From positions 1-5,079 of the forward strand of contig JBBSWA010000037.1 in assembly GCA_038046485.1 (NCBI GenBank): a stretch of 5,079 nucleotides of DNA. Direction: 5' to 3'. Shown here piece by piece: positions 1-5,079 of the stretch. Position numbers and translations under genes: made by a program. Position 1 is the stretch's first letter, and each line of letters starts with the position of its first letter. The DNA comes from JBBSWA01 sp038046485 (lineage in GTDB: Archaea; Nanobdellota; Nanobdellia; Woesearchaeales; SM23-78). The notes beneath the pieces were generated by a model. The model was not told the DNA's origin. It searched no databases and saw only the letters and a program-made list of their open reading frames with translations.

Positions 1-1991
1 TTGCCTTCTTCAATCGTGCGAACCATGGGGAACATGATTTTCACATTTTTCAAGCCATATTCTTGTCGTACCTTTTTGAAAGCCTTACATTCCATATCAA
101 ATGCAGGCCTATACTTGGGGTCATAATACCGAGCACAGCCTCGCCAACCGATCATGGGGTTGTCTTCTTTAGGTTCAAAGTACTTCCCACCAAGCATGCT
201 TGCATATTCGTTGGTTTTGAAGTCAGCCATGCGAACAATAACCGGTTTGGGGTAGAAGGCAGCAGCAATCAAACCAATACCTTGGGCAAGTTTTTCAATG
301 TAATAAACCGATTTGTCATCATATCCTTTAGTCATCTCAAGGATTTTGGCTCTCTCTTCAACATCCGTAACCTTGTCCATATTCAATAAGGCCAAGGGGT
401 GTATTTTGATGTATTCATTTAAGATAAATTCTTCCCGTGCTAATCCCACTCCTTGATTGGGTAAAAAGCTAAAGTTAAAGGCTTGATCAGGATCGCCCAC
501 ATTCATAAGAATGTGCGTCTTGGTCTGCGGCAAAACAGCTAAGTCTGTTTGTTCTTTTTTGAAGGGCAGAATGCCTTCCCAGACAACGCCCATTTCTCCT
601 TTGGAGCAATCAACCGTAACGCTCTGCCCAGACTTAAGCAGCTGGGTTCCGTTTTCCGTGCCAACAATACATGGAATGCCTAATTCTCTACTGATAATGG
701 CAGCATGACACGTTCGCCCGCCACGGTTGGTAACAATCGCTGAAGCAATTTTCATGATGGGTTCCCAGTCAGGATCTGTAATTTCAGTCACGAGCACTTC
801 GCCTTTCTTGAAAAGGTTGATGTCATGGGCATTGCAGATCACGTTCACATTTCCTGAGCCAATCTTCTCTCCAACACTCTTTCCATACACCAGGGGTTTG
901 GATTCTTTTTGGAGGATGAATTTTTCCATCTTGGTTTTGTCTTTTCCACTCATAACTGTTTCAGGTCGTGCTTGTACGATGAACAACTGTCCAGAAACGC
1001 CATCTTTAGCCCATTCCATATCCATGGGTTTAAAGTGCCCTGCTTTTTGGGAGTAGTAGTCTTCAATGATACATCCCCAACGTGCAAGGATCAAAATTTC
1101 TTCATCTGTTAAACAGTACTTTGTTCTCTCTTCTACATCCACCGGAACATTCTTAGTGAACTTGTTGCCTTGCAAGTCATAGATCATTTTGATGTCTTTG
1201 CTGCCGAGTTTCTTCATGATGATGCTTTTGTAGCCTTGTTTCAAGGTAGGTTTGTGAATGTAGAACTCATCCGGGTTAACAGCGCCTTGAACAACATTTT
1301 CTCCAAGTCCGTATGCCCCAGTAAGGAATACCGCATCTTTAAACCCGCTTTCCGTATCAATGCTGAACATAACTCCACTACAAGCTTGGTCTGATCGTAC
1401 CATTTTCTGGATGCCGATACTTAATCCGATACTGAAGTGATCAAATCCTTTGTCTACGCGGTAGCTGATGGCCCGATTGGTGAACAAGCTGGCAAAACAT
1501 TTCTTGCAGCTTTCGAGTAAGGCACTGTCGCCTTTGACATTGAGGTAGGTTTCTTGCTGTCCGGCAAAGCTTGCATCGGGTAGATCTTCTGCCGTAGCAG
1601 AGCTTCGCACGGCTACATCCGTATCACTTCGGTCTTTGTTGTACGATCCGCACAGATCGCGATAGGAAGTAAGAATGGCATCTCGAAGATCGTTAGGAAA
1701 TTCAGCGCTCCGAATCAATTCACGCACTTGGTGTCCTTTTTCTTGAAGTTGCTGCATATTCCCTGTATCCAATCCTTGGAGAACTTGTTTAATTTTGTCT
1801 TTGATGCCGGCTTTTTCAAGCAAATAATGATAGGCGTGTGCCGTGACAGAAAATCCATTAGGAATAGAGACCCCTTTAGGTACAAGAAACCGGTACATTT
1901 CACCAAGGCTAGCGTTCTTTCCGCCAGTATACTGCACATCTTCAATGCCTTGTTGATCAAACCAGAGTATAAATGCCGTTGCTTTGTCCAT
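1..1991 (-). CDS. ppsA: Phosphoenolpyruvate synthase (pyruvate, water dikinase), 3' end cut by window
   Basis: Cytoplasmic enzyme that converts pyruvate, ATP and water to PEP, AMP and phosphate, the entry step of gluconeogenesis. I read 663 codons without a stop from ATG 1991 to the window edge; family members are about 760-820 residues, so roughly the last 100-150, with the C-terminal catalytic Cys, lie outside. Visible parts in order: N-terminal ATP-grasp/pyruvate-phosphate dikinase domain (about 18-345) with GGKNASLGEM at 23-32, RSSATAEDLPDASFAGQQ from Arg129 and the closing QARPET at 340-345; swivelling phosphohistidine domain with GGRTCHAAIISRELGIP, the phosphorylated His being His429 (E. 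coli His421); start of the TIM-barrel PEP/pyruvate domain with GVGLAREEF, RMADFKTNEYA and NPMIGWRG. The start is fixed by an AGAGGT site 6 bases upstream. It follows the dehydrogenase gene by 22 bases, probably as one transcript. No internal disruption seen. Confidence 0.96.
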   Translation of the reverse strand, partial: MDKATAFILWFDQQGIEDVQYTGGKNASLGEMYRFLVPKGVSIPNGFSVTAHAYHYLLEKAGIKDKIKQVLQGLDTGNMQQLQEKGHQVRELIRSAEFPNDLRDAILTSYRDLCGSYNKDRSDTDVAVRSSATAEDLPDASFAGQQETYLNVKGDSALLESCKKCFASLFTNRAISYRVDKGFDHFSIGLSIGIQKMVRSDQACSGVMFSIDTESGFKDAVFLTGAYGLGENVVQGAVNPDEFYIHKPTLKQGYKSIIMKKLGSKDIKMIYDLQGNKFTKNVPVDVEERTKYCLTDEEILILARWGCIIEDYYSQKAGHFKPMDMEWAKDGVSGQLFIVQARPETVMSGKDKTKMEKFILQKESKPLVYGKSVGEKIGSGNVNVICNAHDINLFKKGEVLVTEITDPDWEPIMKIASAIVTNRGGRTCHAAIISRELGIPCIVGTENGTQLLKSGQSVTVDCSKGEMGVVWEGILPFKKEQTDLAVLPQTKTHILMNVGDPDQAFNFSFLPNQGVGLAREEFILNEYIKIHPLALLNMDKVTDVEERAKILEMTKGYDDKSVYYIEKLAQGIGLIAAAFYPKPVIVRMADFKTNEYASMLGGKYFEPKEDNPMIGWRGCARYYDPKYRPAFDMECKAFKKVRQEYGLKNVKIMFPMVRTIEEG

Positions 1992-1997
1992 GTTGTT

Positions 1998-2003
1998 ACC
2001 TCT
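1998..2003 (-). promoter_or_regulatory. Ribosome binding site of ppsA
   Basis: On the minus strand AGAGGT lies 6 bases before ATG 1991 and follows an A-rich run. It decides the ppsA start. The same AAAAAGAGGT arrangement precedes the upstream dehydrogenase gene. Confidence 0.85.
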
Positions 2004-2013
2004 TTTTCTTGTT

Positions 2014-3009
2014 TTATTCAATCGGTTTTACTATATTAATGAAACTCCCCGCCAAGCAAGCTTGGATGTTCTTCACCGTCACATCCACAATGCGCTGCTC
2101 AGCTTCAACCGTGTTAAACGCATTGTGAGGAGTAAATAATACATTAGGGAGTTCAAGGATCTCTTTGTTCATGCGCAGGATCTCTTTTTGTTCTTTGCTA
2201 GCTCCTTTCACGCGGCCGGGTTTTAAGAACAGATCTTCTTCTTCCAAGACATCGAGCCCCGCACCAGAGAAGATGCCTTCTTGCAGGGCAATCAACAAGG
2301 CCTTGGTCTCAATCAAGCCTCCTCGAGCGGTATTGATGAAGGTACATCCCTTTTTGACTTGGTGAATGTTTTGCATATTAAGGGTATGGTGAGTATACTG
2401 GTTGTAAGGGGCATGGACGCTAATAATATCAGAAGTGGAAATCAATGTGGGTAAGTCAACAAAGCTAAATCCAATTTGCGCAGCTACAGATTGATTAGGG
2501 AATACGTCATACGCAACAACCTCCATGTCAAATCCTTTGGCGATCTTGGCTGTATATTGCCCAATGTGTCCTGCTCCAAGTACACCCAGGGTTTTACCAC
2601 TTAAGTCAAATCCTTTGAGTTCATCGCGAATGAACTTCTTTTTTCCTAAGTGGATGATGCTTTGAGGAATCTTGCGGGAGAGGGCAAGGAGTAAGGAAAA
2701 CGCATGCTCCGCAACGCTATGTCCTCCATAGAAGGGCACATTGCAAACCGTAACTCCCTTGCTGATACAAGCCTTAATGTCAATGTGGTCAAAGCCTGTA
2801 CTCATGGTACAAATGAGTTTAAGGTTAGGTAGTTTTTCAAGTACTTCAGGGGTAATCTTACAGTGCACAAAGATGCAGAGAACCTCAGTTTCAGGGTTGA
2901 TGCCCGCTTCGCCTAGGCTATGGGGAGAGAAAGTAAGGGTATGTTCTTTTAGAGCTTCGCGAACAAAAGGCTCTTGATTAGACGGAAGCTCATGAAAGTA
3001 GATCTGCAC
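2014..3009 (-). CDS. D-isomer-specific 2-hydroxyacid dehydrogenase, D-lactate dehydrogenase-like
   Basis: Cytoplasmic NAD-dependent oxidoreductase of 331 residues, the usual length of the D-lactate dehydrogenase (LdhA) branch. The catalytic domain is split around a Rossmann fold. The nucleotide loop GAGHIG is at 145-150, followed by Asp168 in VVAYD, which favours NAD over NADP. The catalytic triad is Arg229 (NTARGG), Glu258 (DVLEEE) and His295 (TPHNAF); the 29-residue Arg-Glu spacing equals that of lactobacillal D-LDH. The substrate loop STGFDHID is at 70-77. The segment at about 259-285 is the longer charged insertion typical of D-LDH rather than phosphoglycerate dehydrogenases. The start is GTG at 3009: an in-frame TGA two codons upstream forbids extension, and AGAGGT lies 9 bases before it. 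It precedes ppsA by 22 bases, so pyruvate is the likely shared substrate. A different 2-oxo acid cannot be excluded from sequence. Confidence 0.93.
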   Translation of the reverse strand: MQIYFHELPSNQEPFVREALKEHTLTFSPHSLGEAGINPETEVLCIFVHCKITPEVLEKLPNLKLICTMSTGFDHIDIKACISKGVTVCNVPFYGGHSVAEHAFSLLLALSRKIPQSIIHLGKKKFIRDELKGFDLSGKTLGVLGAGHIGQYTAKIAKGFDMEVVAYDVFPNQSVAAQIGFSFVDLPTLISTSDIISVHAPYNQYTHHTLNMQNIHQVKKGCTFINTARGGLIETKALLIALQEGIFSGAGLDVLEEEDLFLKPGRVKGASKEQKEILRMNKEILELPNVLFTPHNAFNTVEAEQRIVDVTVKNIQACLAGSFINIVKPIE

Positions 3010-3018
3010 TGTATCTCA

Positions 3019-3024
3019 ACCTCT
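3019..3024 (-). promoter_or_regulatory. Ribosome binding site for the GTG start of the dehydrogenase
   Basis: Minus-strand AGAGGT, 9 bases before GTG 3009, preceded by an A run. With the in-frame TGA at 3018-3016 it makes GTG 3009 the only reasonable start. Confidence 0.8.
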
Positions 3025-3030
3025 TTTTGT

Positions 3031-3153
3031 TTGTTTAGCATCCTCAAGTCGAAATCCCCTCATTAAAACAAGCGAGTGCGATGCGAGGGGTTGCACCCTA
3101 CGGGAACGCAGCACCTGTCCTAAAACCTCAAGGATTTCGAAGATGCTAAACAA
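3031..3153. repeat. Large imperfect palindrome: palindromic mobile element or structured leader RNA
   Basis: The ends are perfect 12-bp inverted repeats, TTGTTTAGCATC (3031-3042) and GATGCTAAACAA (3142-3153). After a small asymmetric loop (6 bases against 1), a second perfect 9-bp pairing follows, TCGAAATCC (3049-3057) with GGATTTCGA (3132-3140). Inside are an alternative CCCCTC/GAGGGG pairing (3056-3061 with 3085-3090) and a compact hairpin at 3089-3115 built on CCC-TAC-GGG with outer UGC/GCA and GGU/ACC pairs. The interior looks more GC-rich than the flanks. The position, between divergent genes and 7 bases from the dehydrogenase ribosome binding site, allows either a MITE-like or palindromic repeat or a cis-acting 5' leader of the minus-strand operon. 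I do not recognise a known RNA family. The structure is seen; its function is inferred. Confidence 0.7.
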
Positions 3154-3184
3154 TGTCTCTTTTTATTGAATTTCTTAGATTTAG

Positions 3185-3193
3185 GCTATAAAA
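3185..3193 (-). promoter_or_regulatory. Candidate TATA box for the dehydrogenase-ppsA operon (also usable by the plus strand)
   Basis: Minus strand reads TTTTTATAG; plus strand reads CTATAAAAA. Archaeal transcription normally starts about 25 bases downstream of the box. On the minus strand this puts the start near 3163 and gives a leader of about 150 bases that contains the whole 3031-3153 palindrome. On the plus strand it would give a leader of about 39 bases for the winged-helix gene, including AGAGGAG at 3234-3240. A weaker minus-strand box, TTTTAATG near 3062-3069, would exclude most of the palindrome. Position alone cannot decide. Confidence 0.4.
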
Positions 3194-3222
3194 AGCTTTT
3201 GCTCCATATCCCCTCGAAAGCA

Positions 3223-3230
3223 TTTATAAA
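3223..3230 (+). promoter_or_regulatory. TATA box of the membrane winged-helix gene
   Basis: TTTATAAA is a near-ideal archaeal TATA element. Its centre is about 27 bases before ATG 3254, so transcription would start at or next to the start codon and give a leaderless mRNA. A purine-rich AGAGGAG at 3234-3240 also sits 13 bases before the ATG. That is rather far for a ribosome binding site, but it would work on a transcript started from the 3185 box. Confidence 0.6.
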
Positions 3231-3253
3231 GAAAGAGGAGCTTCTAAACCCGA

Positions 3254-3724
3254 ATGAAAAGGTTGCAAAATTTAGATAACTCATCTAGAACCTTGCTTTT
3301 ATTAATCACGGTCTTTGTCGCGTACCTCATCTTTATCCCCCTCCTGCACCCCTTTTTCAACCCAGAAGGCCATGTAAGTGAGTGTGTCTTGAGTGCTTCA
3401 ACACCCAACATCAAGATCTTGAACATCCTTGCCGTTATTTTGTCACTCATGGTCGGTTTCCTCGTCAGCCTAAAACTAAAGTCCAAGTCAGAAGGGAGTG
3501 GAAAGGACGAACTCTCCATCTTGAAGAAGGCCTTGAGTAAGGATGAACAAAAGCTTTTAGAGGAAGTCCAAAAAGCGAAAGAAATCACGCAAGACTCCTT
3601 ACGGTTCAGGTTGGATTGGAGTAAAGCCAAAGTCAGCGCAATTCTCAACAATCTCGACCGCATGGACTTAGTCCAGCGAGAACGAGTAGGCAAGACATAC
3701 AATGTGATTTTTAAGGGAAGATAA
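3254..3724 (+). CDS. Membrane-anchored winged helix-turn-helix protein
   Basis: A 156-residue protein with two predicted membrane helices, about 13-35 and 53-75, joined by a short loop with one Cys (Cys44). A Lys/Ser/Glu-rich linker (76-92) leads to a cytoplasmic winged helix at about 94-154: helix 1 around LSKDEQKLLEEV, helix 2 around ITQDSLRFRL, recognition helix SKAKVSAILNNLDRMDLV (123-140) and a wing around RERVGKTYNVIF. This layout, two TM segments plus a C-terminal MarR/DUF7343-like winged helix, is widespread in archaea and is thought to place DNA binding at the membrane. The direct target is unknown. The gene diverges from the dehydrogenase-ppsA operon, so that operon and its palindromic upstream region are the natural first guess; this is inference. 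It is convergent with the LysRS-like gene, with 18 bases between the stop codons. A longer antisense frame over it has no recognisable domain. Confidence 0.85.
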   Translation: MKRLQNLDNSSRTLLLLITVFVAYLIFIPLLHPFFNPEGHVSECVLSASTPNIKILNILAVILSLMVGFLVSLKLKSKSEGSGKDELSILKKALSKDEQKLLEEVQKAKEITQDSLRFRLDWSKAKVSAILNNLDRMDLVQRERVGKTYNVIFKGR

Positions 3725-3742
3725 GGCTGGAATAGTTGCACT

Positions 3743-4732
3743 TTAGAAGGTATAAAGAGCCAAGTCTACCACCTCATTCCGACCCTTAGATAGCTCCTGA
3801 ACAGCAGCTTTCAAAAAACGATTTTGGAAGTCAGAGTCATTTGAAACATAAGGAAAGAACATGCCTGTTGATTTGCTAATCTTTTGCCCACCTAATCGAA
3901 GTTCAGGTCCAATGTATATACTTGGAGGGTGGGGGCTGAATAATCTCATAACATTCAAAGCCCTTTCATATTTTCTTATTTTTTTAGTACCGTGCTCTCG
4001 ATCAAAATCCCCACCAAAGATATGCAGATCTGCTCTAGGAGAACGTTCCAGGTCAAATACGTCTCGTGCAGGGGGGATCATATAATGAACATTATACGCT
4101 TCTGGATTGTGGATAGAAACAACAGCCAGGTCATTTCTCTCTTCATTCACACAGCCAGGTTTATAACAGGCAGAAGCCAACAACTCTGTATTTCGATTAA
4201 TACTACCTAAGTGCGAATTTGAATAACCACAATCCGGACAAACAGGAGAAAACGGCACCTCCCAATACTTTCCGGATCGATCGAACAAAGCTTCTTTTAG
4301 TCTCTTGGATTTATCGCGCTCTAAAAGGAAAGGTTTAAGCTCACCAAAAAAAGAGGTTTCTTGCTTCATAAGATCATTAAAAAATACAATATCTACCTTC
4401 TGAGAATCAACATGAAAAAAAGAGCAGAAATCACTGCGCAGCAATTCAAGTTCACTTTCTACATGGTCGCTTATTAAGCCATGACAAGCATCGTCTTTAT
4501 CTTCTAATAAATGATAAGGTCGAAAAACTCTCCCTAATTGAGGGTCTACGTCACGATCAGTTATGCAAACTTCCAGACTGGAGTTAGAGTGTTTAGCCAT
4601 ATACATAAACGCCGAAATCAAGGTAAACACAAAACCGAGATGAACATAATTCGAGGGGGTTATCCCGATGCTGATTCTTCGGTATTCTTTATCGGCTAAC
4701 GCCCCTATATCATATTTGATAACTTCATTCAT
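3743..4732 (-). CDS. Stand-alone catalytic-domain protein related to class I lysyl-tRNA synthetase
   Basis: A 329-residue protein with the landmarks of the class I LysRS fold. A HIGH-type motif, PSNYVHLG (26-33), follows GIT; canonical enzymes have PSGYVHVG. A zinc-ribbon-like insertion has CPDC (165-168) and Cys189-x4-Cys194. A conserved acidic/Gly stretch, FGGDFDREHG (239-248), stands where LysRS has its GKDH...YDTG region. The KMSKS-type loop is KISKS (284-288), after LRLGGQ. ATP binding and adenylate formation therefore look retained. Class I LysRS is usually about 500-550 residues; here the chain ends some 40 residues after KISKS, so the C-terminal anticodon-binding region is missing. 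It may charge a tRNA without anticodon contact, modify a protein or metabolite, or be a non-catalytic relative. ATG 4732 has no clear ribosome binding site but a TATA box 25 bases upstream, suggesting a leaderless mRNA. No frameshift seen. Confidence 0.78.
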   Translation of the reverse strand: MNEVIKYDIGALADKEYRRISIGITPSNYVHLGFVFTLISAFMYMAKHSNSSLEVCITDRDVDPQLGRVFRPYHLLEDKDDACHGLISDHVESELELLRSDFCSFFHVDSQKVDIVFFNDLMKQETSFFGELKPFLLERDKSKRLKEALFDRSGKYWEVPFSPVCPDCGYSNSHLGSINRNTELLASACYKPGCVNEERNDLAVVSIHNPEAYNVHYMIPPARDVFDLERSPRADLHIFGGDFDREHGTKKIRKYERALNVMRLFSPHPPSIYIGPELRLGGQKISKSTGMFFPYVSNDSDFQNRFLKAAVQELSKGRNEVVDLALYTF

Positions 4733-4750
4733 CTGCTCAAGAACATGGAG

Positions 4751-4762
4751 TTTATTTAAATA
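4751..4762 (-). promoter_or_regulatory. TATA box of the LysRS-like gene
   Basis: Minus strand TATTTAAATAAA, centred about 25 bases before ATG 4732. That is the spacing expected when archaeal transcription begins at the start codon. No Shine-Dalgarno-like sequence lies close to the ATG, which agrees with a leaderless transcript. The transposon end lies only about 20 bases further upstream. Confidence 0.6.
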
Positions 4763-4789
4763 CCCAACCGTGACAACTTTTGTGAACTA

Positions 4790-4810
4790 CCCCGCCCTAA
4801 AGGGACGGGG
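4790..4810. repeat. Hairpin at the IS200/IS605 right end
   Basis: CCCCGCCC (4790-4797) pairs with GGGACGGGG (4802-4810) around a TAAA loop, with one bulged A at 4805. Family knowledge: IS200/IS605 transposases recognise subterminal foldbacks in single-stranded DNA, with the cleavage site a few bases beyond. Here TAGTTCAC follows on the minus strand. Confidence 0.65.
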
Positions 4811-4830
4811 CGTCCAACGTGAGTTCGTGG

Positions 4831-4855
4831 CGCTGCTAAGCATAGCTTAGCAGCG
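4831..4855. repeat. Perfect 11-bp hairpin overlapping the end of the tnpA fragment
   Basis: CGCTGCTAAGC (4831-4841), a 3-base loop and GCTTAGCAGCG (4845-4855). The tnpA stop codon (TAG, 4838-4836) lies inside the left arm. It may be a transcription-stopping or translation-shielding structure of the element, or a second subterminal foldback. No T-run follows it in the tnpA direction, so a simple terminator is not favoured. Confidence 0.6.
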
Positions 4856-5024
4856 TGGTTTGTTCTTTCGCGTTGTTTTTCCAGTGTTTTTTCTGTCCTT
4901 CTTCAATGTAGCGTTTGACGGTTTCCGAGTTTACTGCACCGACGGTGCGGTAGAAGTAGCCGCTGCTCCAGAATTTATCGCCCCAAAGTTGGTCTTTGAA
5001 AAGGTTTTTGTGGTGTTTTCTCAT
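4836..5024 (-). pseudogene. tnpA: C-terminal fragment of IS200/IS605 TnpA (Y1 HUH transposase)
   Basis: The 62 readable residues match the end of TnpA: LWGDKFWSSGYFYRTVGAV followed by ETVKRYIEEGQKKHW. Tyr39 of the fragment, in VKRYIEE, corresponds to the nucleophile that cuts single-stranded DNA (Tyr127 in IS608 TnpA). The full protein is about 130-155 residues. The N-terminal half with the metal-binding HUH motif is absent, and an in-frame TGA lies two codons before the first Met. That Met is an internal residue of the family, not a true start. The reading frame ends inside the 4831-4855 hairpin, so the last dozen residues (KNNAKEQTTLLSYA) may be a non-homologous tail. The product cannot transpose alone; its ends could still be acted on by a full-length relative elsewhere in the genome. 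Confidence 0.8.
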
Positions 5025-5079
5025 TGTTCAAGCCCGTAATTGGTTCACACTTTAAAAATCAGGCAAAATTCCTGCTTTT
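5025..5079. other. Short unassigned edge region
   Basis: Non-coding as far as can be seen. It contains GTTCAC at 5043-5048, an inverted match to GTGAAC at 4782-4787, and a weak CAGG/CCTG foldback at 5060-5074. It may hold the broken left boundary of the IS remnant or unrelated host sequence. Nothing else is supportable. Confidence 0.3.

Larger units (their letters stand above)
4783..5030 (-). mobile_element. Decayed IS200/IS605-type element, 3' portion
   Basis: A fragment of the single-strand transposase gene tnpA (4836-5024) is followed by two strong hairpins (4831-4855 and 4790-4810) and, on the minus strand, GGGCGGGGTAGTTCAC ending at 4783. A GC-rich foldback followed by TTCAC resembles right ends of archaeal IS200/IS605 elements. 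The left half is missing: upstream of the fragment all three minus-strand frames lack transposase homology. Both boundaries are approximate. No tnpB is visible in the window. Confidence 0.6.

Noticed and set aside
63..1394. Several plus-strand open frames of 65-109 codons
   Set aside because: They lie antisense to continuous, strongly recognisable PEP synthase coding sequence and show no domain of their own.
1715..1960. 81-codon minus-strand frame inside the ppsA start region
   Set aside because: It is another frame of the same strand; the ppsA frame carries GGKNASLGEM and the family N-terminus.
3089..3115. Resemblance of CCTACGGGAACGCAGCA to the conserved 16S rRNA segment near E. coli position 341
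   Set aside because: The match is limited to a short hairpin and GCAGCA with an inserted base. The flanks do not resemble 16S rRNA, so it is treated as chance or convergent hairpin sequence.
3039..3149. Plus-strand open frame of 36 codons crossing the palindrome (including APYGNAAPVLKPQGFRRC)
   Set aside because: It has no ribosome binding site, is bounded by stops within the repeat arms and sits upstream of the likely plus-strand promoters. It was considered because some palindromic elements stay in frame inside genes, but there is no evidence of translation here.
3031..3153. Integron attC site
   Set aside because: The arms (GTTTAGC/GCTAAAC) do not fit the GTTRRRY/RYYYAAC core sites, and no integrase is nearby.
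3031..3153. CRISPR repeats
   Set aside because: There is only one inverted pair, no series of direct repeats with spacers, and no cas genes.
3244..3741. 165-codon minus-strand frame, longer than the plus-strand winged-helix gene it overlaps
   Set aside because: It has no recognisable domain and a Ser/Leu/Arg-rich shadow composition. The plus frame has clear TM helices, a winged helix and a good TATA box.
4668..4850. Plus-strand 60-codon frame across the IS end
   Set aside because: It runs through both hairpins and the start of the LysRS-like gene antisense, with no family resemblance.

Overview
The window looks archaeal, and the mix of genes and signals fits a small-genome lineage of the DPANN or Woesearchaeota kind. 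That placement is an inference. The sequence evidence is AT-rich archaeal TATA boxes about 25-30 bases ahead of two start codons (leaderless-type promoters), a two-TM protein with a C-terminal winged helix of a kind common in archaea, a protein related to class I lysyl-tRNA synthetase, and an archaeal-type phosphoenolpyruvate synthase.

Layout: (1) 1-3009, minus strand, a two-gene operon. A D-2-hydroxyacid (D-lactate-type) dehydrogenase with a GTG start is followed after 22 bases by ppsA, whose 3' end runs off the window. Both have a clear AGAGGT ribosome binding site. The two enzymes meet at pyruvate. (2) 3010-3253, a divergent intergenic region. It holds a large imperfect palindrome (3031-3153) with 12-bp plus 9-bp matching arms and inner hairpins, then TATA-like sequences facing both ways. 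The palindrome is either a mobile or palindromic repeat, or a structured leader of the dehydrogenase-ppsA transcript. (3) 3254-3724, plus strand, a membrane-anchored winged-helix protein. (4) 3743-4732, minus strand and convergent with (3), a 329-residue stand-alone catalytic-domain relative of class I LysRS with its ATP-binding motifs kept and no room for the usual anticodon-binding region. (5) 4783 to about 5030, a decayed IS200/IS605 element: a C-terminal tnpA fragment with the catalytic Tyr but no HUH half, plus two strong hairpins at its 3' end. It lies just upstream of the promoter of (4).

How they fit together: PpsA turns pyruvate into PEP (gluconeogenic direction), while the dehydrogenase reduces pyruvate or a similar 2-oxo acid with NADH, so the operon probably sets the fate of pyruvate. 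The divergent membrane regulator may control it, but nothing in the sequence proves this. The LysRS-like gene and the palindrome are the two items most worth following up. No stretch above 300 bases lacks a gene.
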